A DNA stretch of 64,000 nt from JALZAI01 sp038212215 (GTDB lineage Bacteria; Actinomycetota; Actinomycetes; Mycobacteriales; Jatrophihabitantaceae): assembly GCA_038212215.1 (NCBI GenBank), contig JBBQUT010000002.1:186001-250000 (forward strand), in the 5' to 3' direction. Position numbers and translations under genes: made by a program. A model generated the notes under the pieces. That model was given only the letters and a program-made list of their open reading frames with translations. It was not told the DNA's origin and made no database searches. Positions 41,377 to 49,861 of the stretch are shown one piece after another (within the stretch, counting starts at the first letter, position 1; each line of letters begins with the position of its first letter).

Positions 41377-42385
41377 GCCCGCGCTGCTGGGCCCCCATCT
41401 CGCCATACGGGTAGTCCGCGGTGCGCAGGTCACTCGCCTCGTTCAAGGCCGTCGTTTCCTCGGGCGAGAGATGCAGATCGGCGGCCCTGAGGTTGCACTC
41501 CAGCTGTTCTTCGGTGCGCGCGCCGAGAATCGTGGACGTAACGGACGGCCGGTCGGTGACCCATGCCAGCGCGACCTCAGCCATCGACACGCCACGTGCC
41601 GAGGCCACCGACTGCACCGCCTCGATCACGTCCCAGGTGTGCTCGCTACCGCGTCGCTCCCAGGCTTCCATCCCGCGCCCCGGATCCTCGCCGAGACGCG
41701 TGGCCCCGCTCGGTCGCTCGCTGCGGCGGTACTTGCCGGAGAGCCAGCCGCCGCCGAGCGGGCTCCAGGGCAGCAGGCCGAGGCCGGCGTCGAGTGCGGC
41801 AGGCACGATTTCCCACTCGATCTCGCGCACCAGCAGGCTGTACTGCGGTTGCAGCGTTACCGGCGCGGCGAGTTTGAGCGCGCGCGCCAGGTGCACTGCC
41901 TTGGTCAGCTGCCAGCCGGTGAAGTTCGACAAGCCGTAGTAGCGAATCTTGCCGGCCCGCACGAAACCATCGAGGGTGCGCAGCGTCTCGTCCAGCGGCG
42001 TCCACGGGTCGAAGGCGTGCACCTGATAAAGGTCGATCGCGTCGCGGCCGAGCCGGCGCAATGACGCGTCGAGCGCGCGGGTGAGGTGACGGGCGGACAA
42101 ACCTGCACCGTTGGGAAAATCGTCGAGCGGGAAGCCGCCTTTCGTCGCCAGGACGACCGGTTCGGTGACCGAGGCGTCGCGCGCTGCGAACCAGTTGCCG
42201 ATGATCGTCTCCGACATCCCGTCGGAGTACACGTCGGCCGTGTCGACGAGCGTGCCGCCGGCCTCCACGAAACGGTCGAGCTGGGCATGCGCGACCTGCT
42301 CGTTGCTTTCCGACCCGAAGGTCATTGTGCCGAGGCACAGGTTCGAGACGGCGCAACCGGAGCGTCCAAGAGTGCGGTAGTCCAT
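41354..42385 (-). CDS. Aldo/keto reductase
   Basis: A 343-residue NADPH-dependent reductase of the AKR superfamily. The catalytic tetrad is visible: Asp in VDTADVYSDG with Tyr of the same motif, Lys in VLATKGGFP, and His in IDLYQVHAFDP. NADPH-binding features GLSNF and PWSPLGGGWLSGKY and the closing ARTEEQLECNL agree. The ATG at 42385 begins the standard YRTLGRSGCAVSNLCLGTM sequence. The physiological carbonyl substrate cannot be told. It lies within the block between tsaE and tsaB and is followed by a small overlapping gene. Confidence 0.92.
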   Translation of the reverse strand: MDYRTLGRSGCAVSNLCLGTMTFGSESNEQVAHAQLDRFVEAGGTLVDTADVYSDGMSETIIGNWFAARDASVTEPVVLATKGGFPLDDFPNGAGLSARHLTRALDASLRRLGRDAIDLYQVHAFDPWTPLDETLRTLDGFVRAGKIRYYGLSNFTGWQLTKAVHLARALKLAAPVTLQPQYSLLVREIEWEIVPAALDAGLGLLPWSPLGGGWLSGKYRRSERPSGATRLGEDPGRGMEAWERRGSEHTWDVIEAVQSVASARGVSMAEVALAWVTDRPSVTSTILGARTEEQLECNLRAADLHLSPEETTALNEASDLRTADYPYGEMGAQQRGRELAGGR

Positions 42386-42395
42386 GCCGACGACG

Positions 42396-43043
42396 CTAGT
42401 ACGGGAGCAGGTCGCGGACCTCGCCGGGCAGATCGCCACCCGCTGCCGCTACAGACGCGAGCAGTTCGCGTTCGGTGGTCAGGGCGCGAAACAGCAGCGA
42501 CACGGTGACCTCGTGCAATGGACGGTGCACCACCTCGATGAGCTGGCCGGCCTCGATCGATCCCGGTGTCTCGACCGCGAGGTACGCGCCCGGACGAGCG
42601 GCTTGGGTGAATACCTTGAGCCAGCCGCGTTCGTCGACCCACCCGCGAAAGGTCGAGCACGGGATCCGCGGGCTCGTCACGCGCAATTCGAGGGTGTCAC
42701 CGATGCGCCACCGCTCCCCGATGCGGGCCTCGTCGACATCGATGCCCCTGGTGGTGAGATTCTCACCGAAGAACCCGTTGGGGACGTCGCGGTTCAGCCG
42801 CTGCTGCCACTCGTCCAACTGCTCGCGGGCGAAGGCGTAGACGGCCTGGTCGTTGCCGCCGTGGTGGGCGACATCGCCGATGAAGTCGCCGACCACGCCG
42901 CTGCCGAGACCGCCGTGCTTCGGGCCGGGATCGCGGATCTCGACCGGCCCGGCGACCGGCTGCTTGCCGATTCCCGTCGATCTCGTGGTCTTGTGCGGAT
43001 TGGGGACCGGACGGCCGATGTTCACCGAATCGAGGGTTGCCAC
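42396..43043 (-). CDS. MOSC domain protein (YiiM-like)
   Basis: A 215-residue protein with a MOSC domain, the fold of molybdenum-cofactor sulphurases and YiiM: VHHGG-type start DVAHHGGNDQAVYAFAREQL, NGFFGENLTTRGIDVDEARIG, and the conserved cysteine in RIPCSTFRGWV, the expected sulphur carrier or Mo ligand. YiiM-type proteins reduce N-hydroxylated substrates. The GTG at 43043 is the first start. It sits 10 bases before the aldo/keto reductase gene on the same strand, so both may be co-transcribed. Confidence 0.88.
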   Translation of the reverse strand: MATLDSVNIGRPVPNPHKTTRSTGIGKQPVAGPVEIRDPGPKHGGLGSGVVGDFIGDVAHHGGNDQAVYAFAREQLDEWQQRLNRDVPNGFFGENLTTRGIDVDEARIGERWRIGDTLELRVTSPRIPCSTFRGWVDERGWLKVFTQAARPGAYLAVETPGSIEAGQLIEVVHRPLHEVTVSLLFRALTTERELLASVAAAGGDLPGEVRDLLPY

Positions 43044-43066
43044 GCGTGCGACGTTACCGACGCGGG

Positions 43067-43843
43067 CTACGCGCGTTCCTCGGCGATCGAGTTCCCGCCG
43101 TCGACGACGATCGTCTGGCCCGTGACATAGGACGCCGCGGGGGACGCGAGGAACGCGATCACGGCGGCCACCTCGTTCGGAACGGCGCTGCGCCCCATTG
43201 GGGTCCGTAGTCCCTGCTCGTATTCGTGCGGCGTCTGCGAGCCGGTCTCGATCCAGCCTGGCGCGACGCTGTTGACGGTGATGCCCCGCGGCGCAACGTC
43301 GAGCGCCAGGGCCCGCGCCATACCCGTCATCCCGGCCTTCGCCGTGGCGTAGACGACGTCGTTGCGCATCGCCATCACCGGCCCCGTCACGCTCGCCACC
43401 ATGATGATCCGTCCGGTGCGGCGGATCACCGGCAGTGCCGCATGGGTGGTGAAGAACGTGGTGTCGAGGTTGCGTCGAATACCCGCGCGCCAGTTTTCCA
43501 CCGGCAGCTCATGCTCGGACAGCGGCGTGTCGGAGACCGACGTCATCCCGGCATTGTTGACCAGGATGTCGATCTTGCCGATCCACTTGACCACGGCCGC
43601 GACGAGTCCGGCGGCTTGACGCGGATCGCTGAGATCCGCGACGACCGGCATGACGGCGTAGGCGTAATCGGACAGTTCCTCTGCCCGTTCCTCGATGCGC
43701 AGCGTGGTCGAGGTGATCACGATGGCGGCACCCATCTCGCCGAGCAGTCGCGCGGTGGCGAAGCCGATTCCGGTCGGGCTGCCGGCGCCGGTGATCACGG
43801 CGACCCGGCCGCCGAGATCGAATTCCACCTGAGGCGCGGTCAC
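43067..43843 (-). CDS. Short-chain dehydrogenase/reductase
   Basis: A 258-residue classical SDR. The cofactor loop is AVITGAGSPTGIGFATA, followed by the structural NNAG motif (DILVNNAGMTS), catalytic Ser in MVASVTGPV, and Y-x-x-x-K in VVYATAKAGM. The closing PAASYVTGQTIVVDGG is also typical. The GTG at 43843 gives a normal N terminus; upstream extension has no similarity. The substrate is not known. It is divergent from tsaB, 46 bases away, and marks the right edge of the accessory block. Confidence 0.9.
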   Translation of the reverse strand: MTAPQVEFDLGGRVAVITGAGSPTGIGFATARLLGEMGAAIVITSTTLRIEERAEELSDYAYAVMPVVADLSDPRQAAGLVAAVVKWIGKIDILVNNAGMTSVSDTPLSEHELPVENWRAGIRRNLDTTFFTTHAALPVIRRTGRIIMVASVTGPVMAMRNDVVYATAKAGMTGMARALALDVAPRGITVNSVAPGWIETGSQTPHEYEQGLRTPMGRSAVPNEVAAVIAFLASPAASYVTGQTIVVDGGNSIAEERA

Positions 43844-43889
43844 GGTTGCACATCCTGACAGACGGCGGCACGCCGTAGGCTGGCGGATC

Positions 43890-44537
43890 GTGCTCGTCCT
43901 GGCCTTCGATACGTCCTCGCCCGCGACCTGGGCTGCGCTGTGCGAGGTCGGCGCGGCGGTCGAGGTGCGCGCGGCGAAGAATTCGGTGGATGCGCGCGCC
44001 CACGGCGAGCGACTCGCACCCAACATTGCGAGCTGTCTACTGGAAGCAGGCGCGACACCCGCTGATCTCGGCGCAATTGTGGTCGGCACCGGACCCGGGC
44101 CGTACACAGGGCTTCGGGTCGGCTTGGTGACGGCCGCCGTGCTCGCCGACACGCTTGGCATTCCCGCGTACGGCGTCTGCTCGCTCGACGGGCTGGCCGA
44201 TCATCGCGGCGCTCTGCTCGTCGCGTCCGACGCCCGGCGCAAGGAAATCTACTGGGCCCGCTACCGCGATGGCGTGCGCATCGACGGGCCCGACGTGTCG
44301 CGCCCGGCTGACGTCGCGACCGGCGATTCCCAGGCGATGACGGGCGCCGGCGCGCTCCTTTACGCGGACGTCCTCGGGCTGCCGTTGCTCGACGGTGAGT
44401 ACCCCTACCCGCCCTCGCTCGTGACGCGCGCACTCGGGCGGATCCGCGCACCGGCGGCGTCCGACGCGCTGACGCCGTTGTATCTGCGTCGTCCGGACGC
44501 CGTAGTTCCCGCTGCCCCGAAGGCGGTGGGCAGGTGA
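43890..44537 (+). CDS. tsaB: tRNA t6A synthesis protein TsaB
   Basis: Inactive-kinase-fold partner of TsaD in t6A formation. The 215-residue product has VLAFDTSSPATWAALCE at the N terminus, RAHGERLAPNI, IVVGTGPGPYTGLRVGLVTA and LVASDARRKEIYWARY, all standard for TsaB. Start GTG at 43890. It overlaps rimI by four bases. In most actinobacteria tsaE lies directly upstream; here an accessory block separates them. Confidence 0.94.
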   Translation: MLVLAFDTSSPATWAALCEVGAAVEVRAAKNSVDARAHGERLAPNIASCLLEAGATPADLGAIVVGTGPGPYTGLRVGLVTAAVLADTLGIPAYGVCSLDGLADHRGALLVASDARRKEIYWARYRDGVRIDGPDVSRPADVATGDSQAMTGAGALLYADVLGLPLLDGEYPYPPSLVTRALGRIRAPAASDALTPLYLRRPDAVVPAAPKAVGR

Positions 44538-44983
44538 CTGTGCGCGTCGTGACGATGACCCGTGCGCACATCGATGCACTAATGCTCCACGAGCACGCGA
44601 TGTTCGGCACCGAGGCGTGGAGCGCGGCAAGCTATCGCGCAGAACTGGCCGACTCCGGGTCGCGGTACTACGTCGTAGCCGAGAACCCCGATGGCGAACT
44701 GCTCGGCTGGGCCGGCGTGCTGGTCGCTGCGGACACATCAGAAATCCTGACTGTCGGGGTGATCCCGCAGGCTCGCCGGCGTGGCATCGCTGCCATGCTG
44801 GTGCACGCCCTGCTCGACGAGGCTCGCCGCCGTGGCGCCGTCGAGGTATTCCTCGAGGTGCGGGTGGAGAACGAGGCGGCGCGGTCGCTCTACGCGCGCG
44901 AGGGTTTCGCCGAAGTGGGCGTGCGCCGTGGTTACTACGATTCCGGCCGGGTGGACGCTGTGGTGATGCGCCGTGAGTGCTGA
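44534..44983 (+). CDS. rimI: Ribosomal protein S18-alanine N-acetyltransferase (RimI-like)
   Basis: A 149-residue GNAT protein with the acetyl-CoA site VIPQARRRGIAAMLVHALLDE and the RimI-like ending FLEVRVENEAARSLYAREGFAEVGVRRGYY. The gene overlaps tsaB (GTGA) and tsaD (11 bases), the usual tsaB-rimI-tsaD order. The target is assumed from the family and position to be ribosomal protein S18 or similar N termini. Confidence 0.92.
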   Translation: MTVRVVTMTRAHIDALMLHEHAMFGTEAWSAASYRAELADSGSRYYVVAENPDGELLGWAGVLVAADTSEILTVGVIPQARRRGIAAMLVHALLDEARRRGAVEVFLEVRVENEAARSLYAREGFAEVGVRRGYYDSGRVDAVVMRREC

Positions 44984-46004
44984 ACCACTGGTGCTCGGCA
45001 TCGAGACCTCCTGCGACGAAACGGGTGTCGGCATCGTCCGCGGCAGCACACTGCTCGCCGACGCGATCGCCAGTAGCGTCGAGGAGCACGCCCGATACGG
45101 CGGGGTGGTGCCCGAGGTCGCCAGCCGGGCGCATCTGGAGGCGATGGTGCCGATGATCCGGCGCGCGCTCGAGACCGCGCACGTCGCCGCGTCGGACGTG
45201 GACGCGGTCGCTGTGACGTCCGGACCCGGTCTCGCGGGCGCGCTGCTGGTCGGCGTCGCCGCCGCAAAGGCCCTCGCGCTCGCGCTCGGCAAGCCGTTAT
45301 ACGGGGTGAATCACCTGTCCGCGCACGTCGCGGTCGATCTGCTCGAACACGGACCGCTCGACGAACCCTGCGTCGCGTTGCTCGTGTCGGGCGGCCACTC
45401 GTCGCTGCTGCTGGTCCCCCGCATCGGCGCAACGGTGGTGACCGAACTCGGCGCCACCGTCGACGACGCGGCGGGGGAGGCGTACGACAAGGTGGCCCGG
45501 CTGCTCGGGTTGCCGTTCCCCGGCGGGCCGCCGATCGACCGGCTGGCGCGCGAGGGGGACCGCGATGCCATCGACTTCCCACGCGGCATGCGCGATGACA
45601 CATCAAGGTTCTCCTTCGCCGGTTTGAAGACTGCGGTGGCGCGCTGGGTCGAAGCGCGTGAGCGCGCGGGCGAACCGGTGCCGCTCGCCGACGTGGCCGC
45701 ATCCTTTCAAGAGGCCGTCGTCGATGTGCTGACGGCGAAGGCGGTCCGCGCGGCGCGCGAGCAGGGCGTGGGCCACCTTGTCATCGCCGGTGGGGTGGCA
45801 GCGAACTCGCGGTTACGCGCAGTGGCCGAGCAACGCTGCGAAGCGGCCGGGTTGGTGCTGCGGGTACCGCGCCCGGGGCTGTGCACCGACAACGGGGCGA
45901 TGGTTGCGGCGCTCGGCGCGCAACTGGTCATGAACGGCGCGACCCCATCGGCACTCGACATCCCGGCCGACTCCGCGCTGCCGATCACCAAGGTGCTGAT
46001 CTGA
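44973..46004 (+). CDS. tsaD: tRNA N6-adenosine threonylcarbamoyltransferase TsaD
   Basis: Catalytic subunit that transfers threonylcarbamoyl to A37 of ANN-decoding tRNAs. The 343-residue product has LGIETSCDETGVGIV, the metal-binding HLSAH motif (VNHLSAHVAVDL, about residues 112-122), LLVSGGHSSLLLV, and the ATP-site VIAGGVAANSRLR and LCTDNGAMVAALG. The GTG at 44973 lies inside the end of rimI, giving tight coupling. Confidence 0.96.
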   Translation: MSAEPLVLGIETSCDETGVGIVRGSTLLADAIASSVEEHARYGGVVPEVASRAHLEAMVPMIRRALETAHVAASDVDAVAVTSGPGLAGALLVGVAAAKALALALGKPLYGVNHLSAHVAVDLLEHGPLDEPCVALLVSGGHSSLLLVPRIGATVVTELGATVDDAAGEAYDKVARLLGLPFPGGPPIDRLAREGDRDAIDFPRGMRDDTSRFSFAGLKTAVARWVEARERAGEPVPLADVAASFQEAVVDVLTAKAVRAAREQGVGHLVIAGGVAANSRLRAVAEQRCEAAGLVLRVPRPGLCTDNGAMVAALGAQLVMNGATPSALDIPADSALPITKVLI

Positions 46005-46031
46005 CCCGGCGCCGTTTGGCAGGATGCCGGT

Positions 46032-46256
46032 GTGACGACACTGATGTGGGAGGCCCGTGCGGCGGACGGCCGGATCGACGACCTCGTCGAGCACCTGCGG
46101 GCGCACACCGACCCGGACGCGCAGATCTACCGCTCGGTCGGCCTGGACGAGCGGGTGGTCGTGATCGATTCGGCCGGACGCGGCATTGCCGACGTACCGA
46201 GTGGATTGCTTGCCCGGGCGCCCCATACCTGGTCGTTCACCGAGGTTGCTCGATAG
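46032..46256 (+). CDS. Small conserved hypothetical protein
   Basis: A 74-residue protein starting with GTG at 46032, 27 bases after tsaD. MWEARAADGRIDDLVEHLRA, then VGLDERVVVIDSAG, resembles one repeat of an alpha/beta barrel (ABM-like) small protein. No active-site residues can be assigned. It is probably in the tsa transcript. Confidence 0.6.
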   Translation: MTTLMWEARAADGRIDDLVEHLRAHTDPDAQIYRSVGLDERVVVIDSAGRGIADVPSGLLARAPHTWSFTEVAR

Positions 46257-46319
46257 TCGGCGCGGGGATCGTCCGATGCTTGACGTTTACCGGTCGAGCC
46301 GTTGTGGCATACCTATTGG

Positions 46320-46748
46320 ATGGGTGAAGTTACGGACCGCACGCGGCGTGCGGGAACGGGGACCAGCAACGAGGCGAGCGCTGTCGTCGTGCTTCCCCAC
46401 GGTGTCGAGGCGGCGGAGGTGGCCCGAAAGTTCGTTGCCGATCAGTCTGACCACTTGCGACCGGAGCTCGTCGAGGATGCGCAGTTGCTGGTATCCGAGA
46501 TCGTGGCCAACGCTGTTCTGTACGGTCGGCCCGATGTCGTCCTTCGGGTGCGGATCGACCCGCCTGGCATCGGCGTCACCGTCACCGACACCGGGGCTGC
46601 GTTGCCCACGCTGTCGCAGCGTCCCGATCCGGCCCAGCCGTGCGGTCGCGGCCTGTTGATCGTCGACGCGCTCGCCTCGGCGTGGGGAGTTGTCCCCGAG
46701 GAGCCGCCACCGGGGAAGGCGGTCTGGTTCCAGCTCGGTTCCGGCTGA
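46320..46748 (+). CDS. RsbW-like ATP-binding (anti-sigma factor-type) protein
   Basis: A 142-residue single-domain GHKL ATPase of the serine-kinase/anti-sigma type abundant in actinobacteria. The N box is LLVSEIVANAVLYGRP, G1 is VTDTG and G2 is GRGLLIVDALASAWGV. It has no sigma factor or antagonist gene beside it. The ATG at 46320 is close behind TTGACG (46280-46285), a possible -35 box. The partner cannot be named. Confidence 0.85.
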   Translation: MGEVTDRTRRAGTGTSNEASAVVVLPHGVEAAEVARKFVADQSDHLRPELVEDAQLLVSEIVANAVLYGRPDVVLRVRIDPPGIGVTVTDTGAALPTLSQRPDPAQPCGRGLLIVDALASAWGVVPEEPPPGKAVWFQLGSG

Positions 46749-46763
46749 GGCGCGACGCACCGG

Positions 46764-47492
46764 GTGGCTGTACATATCGGCACGTCCGGCTGGAGTTATC
46801 AGCATTGGGAACCCGAGCTCTACCCGCCGGGCACAGATCCGCGGGAGCGTCTCGCCCTGTACACGCGCCGCTTGCGCACGGTCGAACTCAACGCCAGCTT
46901 CTACCGCTGGCCGACGGAGCGCGCGTTCGCGAACTGGGCGCACCGGCTGCCGGCCGGGTTCGTGCTCTCGGTCAAGCTTTCGCGCGGTCTCACCCACGCC
47001 AAGCGGCTGTACGCGCCGGAAGCCTGGCTGGACCGCGTTGCAGCATGCTGGCACGCGCTGGGCGATCGGCGCGGGGTCGTGTTGGCGCAGCTCGCGCCCG
47101 GCCACGAGCGCGACGACGCCCGGCTGGAGTACTTCCTGGCACGAGTACCTTCCTGGATGCGCCTGGCCGTGGAATTGCGCCATCCGAGCTGGCAGGACGA
47201 CGCCGTGCTCGCGCTCCTGGAACGCTACGGCGCTGCGTACTGCGTCATGAGCGGGGCGCACCTGCCGTGCGAGCTACGAGCCACGTCGTCCTTCGTCTAT
47301 ATCCGGTTGCACGGGCCGGACCGCAATCACCTCTACGCAGGCTCGTACTCCGACGCGGACCTGCACTGGTGGGCAGCGCGCATCCGCGAGTGGGGCGCGT
47401 CCGGCCGCGACGTGTTCGTTTACTTCAACAACGACGGTGCGGCCCACGCGGTCCGCAACGCGGCGACGCTGCGTGCGCTGGTCGGGCAGTGA
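46764..47492 (+). CDS. DUF72 family protein
   Basis: A 242-residue TIM-barrel-like protein of the DUF72/YecE family. IGTSGWSYQHWEPELYPPG opens the protein, followed by VELNASFYRWPTERAFANW, FVLSVKLSRGLTHAKRL and FVYIRLHGPDRNHLYAGSYS, with DVFVYFNNDGAAHAVRNA at the end. The function is not established. GTG at 46764 is the start, 15 bases after the ATPase gene. Confidence 0.92.
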   Translation: MAVHIGTSGWSYQHWEPELYPPGTDPRERLALYTRRLRTVELNASFYRWPTERAFANWAHRLPAGFVLSVKLSRGLTHAKRLYAPEAWLDRVAACWHALGDRRGVVLAQLAPGHERDDARLEYFLARVPSWMRLAVELRHPSWQDDAVLALLERYGAAYCVMSGAHLPCELRATSSFVYIRLHGPDRNHLYAGSYSDADLHWWAARIREWGASGRDVFVYFNNDGAAHAVRNAATLRALVGQ

Positions 47493-47499
47493 AAGCCGT

Positions 47500-47748
47500 T
47501 CAGTCGCGTGCGGCCACGACGCGCGGATGGTCTCGCCATGCGGGCAGGCTGGACATGTAGGAAAGGGTGCTCGCCTCGAGCTCGGCGCGGTCGGCTTCGG
47601 GCTGGCGACGCGCCTGCCACGCGATCATCCGCTCGAAGCGTTCGTCGAAGGACTGCAGCTCGCCGGTGTCGGTCGTGCAGTAGGCGCAGTAGCGGCCGGT
47701 CTCGATCGGCATGCCGCAGCTCTCGCAGGTGTGCGTGGTCGCCGTCAT
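47500..47748 (-). CDS. Putative zinc-ribbon protein
   Basis: An 82-residue protein with a four-cysteine ribbon, CESCGMPI and YCAYCTTDTG, at the N terminus, followed by a helical tail that ends DHPRVVAARD. It fits the small putative-zinc-ribbon family often found next to regulators. Its ATG overlaps the stop of the MarR gene, so both are made together. No function is established. Confidence 0.82.
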   Translation of the reverse strand: MTATTHTCESCGMPIETGRYCAYCTTDTGELQSFDERFERMIAWQARRQPEADRAELEASTLSYMSSLPAWRDHPRVVAARD

Positions 47749-48239
47749 GGAACGTCCTTTCGGGTCGGTTTGGTGTGGGTGGGCATGGCGGGCCGGGTCG
47801 CAGCCTGCGGCTCCGCCCGCAGAAGTGCCTGCATGCCTTGGACGAGCGCGGCGCGATCGGCCGCGGTCATGGCCGCAACGGCGGGTCGCAGCAGCGCCTT
47901 CGAAAGCACCTCGCGATCACGCTCGAGGTAGCTGGATCCAGCGGGCGAGAGCCACACCAAGCGGCGTCGTCCGTCGTTGGGGTCGTCCTGCCGCTCAACC
48001 AGGCCGGTCACCTCGAGATGCGCGACGAGCTCGCTGACCACGGACTGGGCGCGATCGAGGTGACCGCACAGCTCGCCGACGGTGACCGGCCCGGCGAGTG
48101 CAAGGTGCTGCAGGGCCGCTCGCGACGCTGCGGGCAGTTGCGAACGCTTGTCGTCGCGGCGGTGAAAGCGCAGGTATGCAGCAGGGAAGTCCCGCGCGAA
48201 CGCTGCGGCAACGCTGTCCGGATCAGCCGGCTCGCTCAT
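47745..48239 (-). CDS. MarR-family transcriptional regulator
   Basis: A 164-residue regulator with a winged helix: ALQHLALAGPVTVGELCGHL, DRAQSVVSELVAHLEVTGLV and the wing ERQDDPNDGRRRLVWLSPAG (D-x-R-D/R type). The ATG at 48239 begins the family sequence; the frame runs further upstream without similarity. It is divergent from the decarboxylase gene, and the 21-bp palindrome at 48265-48285 between them is the likely operator. Confidence 0.9.
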   Translation of the reverse strand: MSEPADPDSVAAAFARDFPAAYLRFHRRDDKRSQLPAASRAALQHLALAGPVTVGELCGHLDRAQSVVSELVAHLEVTGLVERQDDPNDGRRRLVWLSPAGSSYLERDREVLSKALLRPAVAAMTAADRAALVQGMQALLRAEPQAATRPAMPTHTKPTRKDVP

Positions 48240-48264
48240 GTATCGAACTCTGACCGGTTGGCAT

Positions 48265-48285
48265 TGCATCGTCAATCCCGATGCA
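48265..48285. promoter_or_regulatory. Palindrome between MarR and decarboxylase genes, probable operator
   Basis: TGCATCG (48265-48271) and CGATGCA (48279-48285) are exact inverted repeats with a 7-base spacer. The site lies 26 bases from the MarR start and 21 bases from the decarboxylase start, so one bound dimer could affect both. Confidence 0.6.
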
Positions 48286-48305
48286 TTGCGCTCAGGTGGA
48301 CCAGT

Positions 48306-49793
48306 ATGAGCCGGATGAGCGGCGTCCGATTCGATTGGCTCGCGCAGGCGCCGCTGTTCACCGCATGGCAGGACGCGGTGGCAGGCGGCACCACCCCGTT
48401 CACAATCCCTGGCCACAAGCGCAACGCGGGCTCGCTGAGTCCGGCGCTGGGAGGCCTGCTGGACGCCGACGTGCCACTGTTCGGCGGTCTGGACTCGGTG
48501 CCCCGTGCGTCGGCGTTGCTGAGCCGCGCCGAGCAATTGGGCGCCGAGCTCTGGGGTGCGGACTGGTGTCGCTATTCCACCGGCGGATCGACCCACGCCA
48601 ACCAGGCGATCTGCCTCGCGCTGGGCGAACCCGGCGACACCGTGCTGGTCGCGCGCACCGCGCACCGCAGCACCCTGCTCGGGCTGGTGTTCGCCGGACT
48701 GCGTCCGGTGTGGCTGCCCACCGACATCGACCCGCGCCTGGGCATCCCCGCCGGGCTCTCGATCCCCGCTGTGGCGCAGGCGCTCGAGGACAACCCGAAC
48801 GCCGTCGCGGTGATCTGCGTCGAGCCGAGCTATCTCGGGACGGTTTCGGACCTGCCGCAGGTCATCGAACTGGCCCACGGCCGTGACGTTCCAGTGATTG
48901 TCGATCAGGCGTGGGGTGCTCACTTCGGTTTCGCGCCGAACTACCCGCAGCACGCGATGGCCCTCGGTGCGGACGCGGTCGTGATGAGCGCACACAAGAC
49001 GCTACCCGCCTACAGCCAAGCCGCCGTCCTGTTGGCGAACCTGCACCGTCTGGACACGCACCGGCTGGAGCGGGCGTTCGACGCGGCGAACACGACCAGC
49101 CCGGCCGGTTCGATCCTGGCCAGCATCGATGCCTCGCGCGCGCTGCTGGGCAGCGCGGCCGGTGTCGCCCGGCTCGGCGAAATCGCTGGCTGGGTCGCCG
49201 ACGTCCGTGCGGCGCTTTCTGCTACCGGCACAGGGGGTGGAGCGGGCGTGCTGAGTCCGGCACCCGCAGACTTCGCACCCGGGCGCTTCGATCCGGCGAA
49301 GCTGGTTCTGCTCACAGCCCCCGCCGGGCGCTCCGGCCTGGACATCGAAGCGTTCCTGCTCCAGCGCGGCCTACCGGTGGAGATGGCAGATCGCGACACC
49401 GTCGTCGCGATGGTTGGTATGGGCGACGACTCGCGAACGCTGGGCAGGCTGCGTGCAGCGTTGCTGGACGCGCTGGCGGACGGCGCGTCCGGAGCCGATC
49501 CGCGACCGATCTCGGTGGCCGCGCTGTGGCGGTCCACGGGCGCGCAGATGTGCACGCCCCGCGCGGCGTTCTTCGCCGAGCACGAGACCGTCGCGCTGCG
49601 CGACGCGGTGGGCCGAGTCGGCGCGGAAGTCCTTGCGCCGTACCCGCCCGGCGTGCCGATCATGATGCCCGGCGAGCAGATCTCTGCGGACACCCTCGAC
49701 GCACTCGATGATGCGATCGGTGCCGGCTGCCGGATTGCCTATGCCGCAGACCCCAGCCTGCGGACAGTCCAGGTACTCGCGCGCGGCGGGTGA
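48306..49793 (+). CDS. Orn/Lys/Arg-type PLP decarboxylase
   Basis: A 495-residue fold-type I PLP enzyme of the Orn/Lys/Arg decarboxylase major group. FTIPGHKRNAGSLSPALGG near the start, STGGSTHANQAICLAL, VIVDQAWGAHFGF, and the PLP-lysine motif VVMSAHKTLPAYSQAAVLL are diagnostic; the C-terminal domain with APYPPGVPIMMPGE is complete. Length and lack of the wing domain match the shorter Bacillus/actinobacterial type (SpeA-like). Lysine, arginine or ornithine may be the substrate. The ATG at 48306 and another at 48315 are possible starts. Control by the divergent MarR gene is likely. Confidence 0.9.
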   Translation: MSRMSGVRFDWLAQAPLFTAWQDAVAGGTTPFTIPGHKRNAGSLSPALGGLLDADVPLFGGLDSVPRASALLSRAEQLGAELWGADWCRYSTGGSTHANQAICLALGEPGDTVLVARTAHRSTLLGLVFAGLRPVWLPTDIDPRLGIPAGLSIPAVAQALEDNPNAVAVICVEPSYLGTVSDLPQVIELAHGRDVPVIVDQAWGAHFGFAPNYPQHAMALGADAVVMSAHKTLPAYSQAAVLLANLHRLDTHRLERAFDAANTTSPAGSILASIDASRALLGSAAGVARLGEIAGWVADVRAALSATGTGGGAGVLSPAPADFAPGRFDPAKLVLLTAPAGRSGLDIEAFLLQRGLPVEMADRDTVVAMVGMGDDSRTLGRLRAALLDALADGASGADPRPISVAALWRSTGAQMCTPRAAFFAEHETVALRDAVGRVGAEVLAPYPPGVPIMMPGEQISADTLDALDDAIGAGCRIAYAADPSLRTVQVLARGG

Positions 49794-49861
49794 TCATTGC
49801 CCGTCTTGCAGCGGCCAGCCGCTGCACAGTGGTCAAAGATCGAGGGCCTACATTGCCTCGC

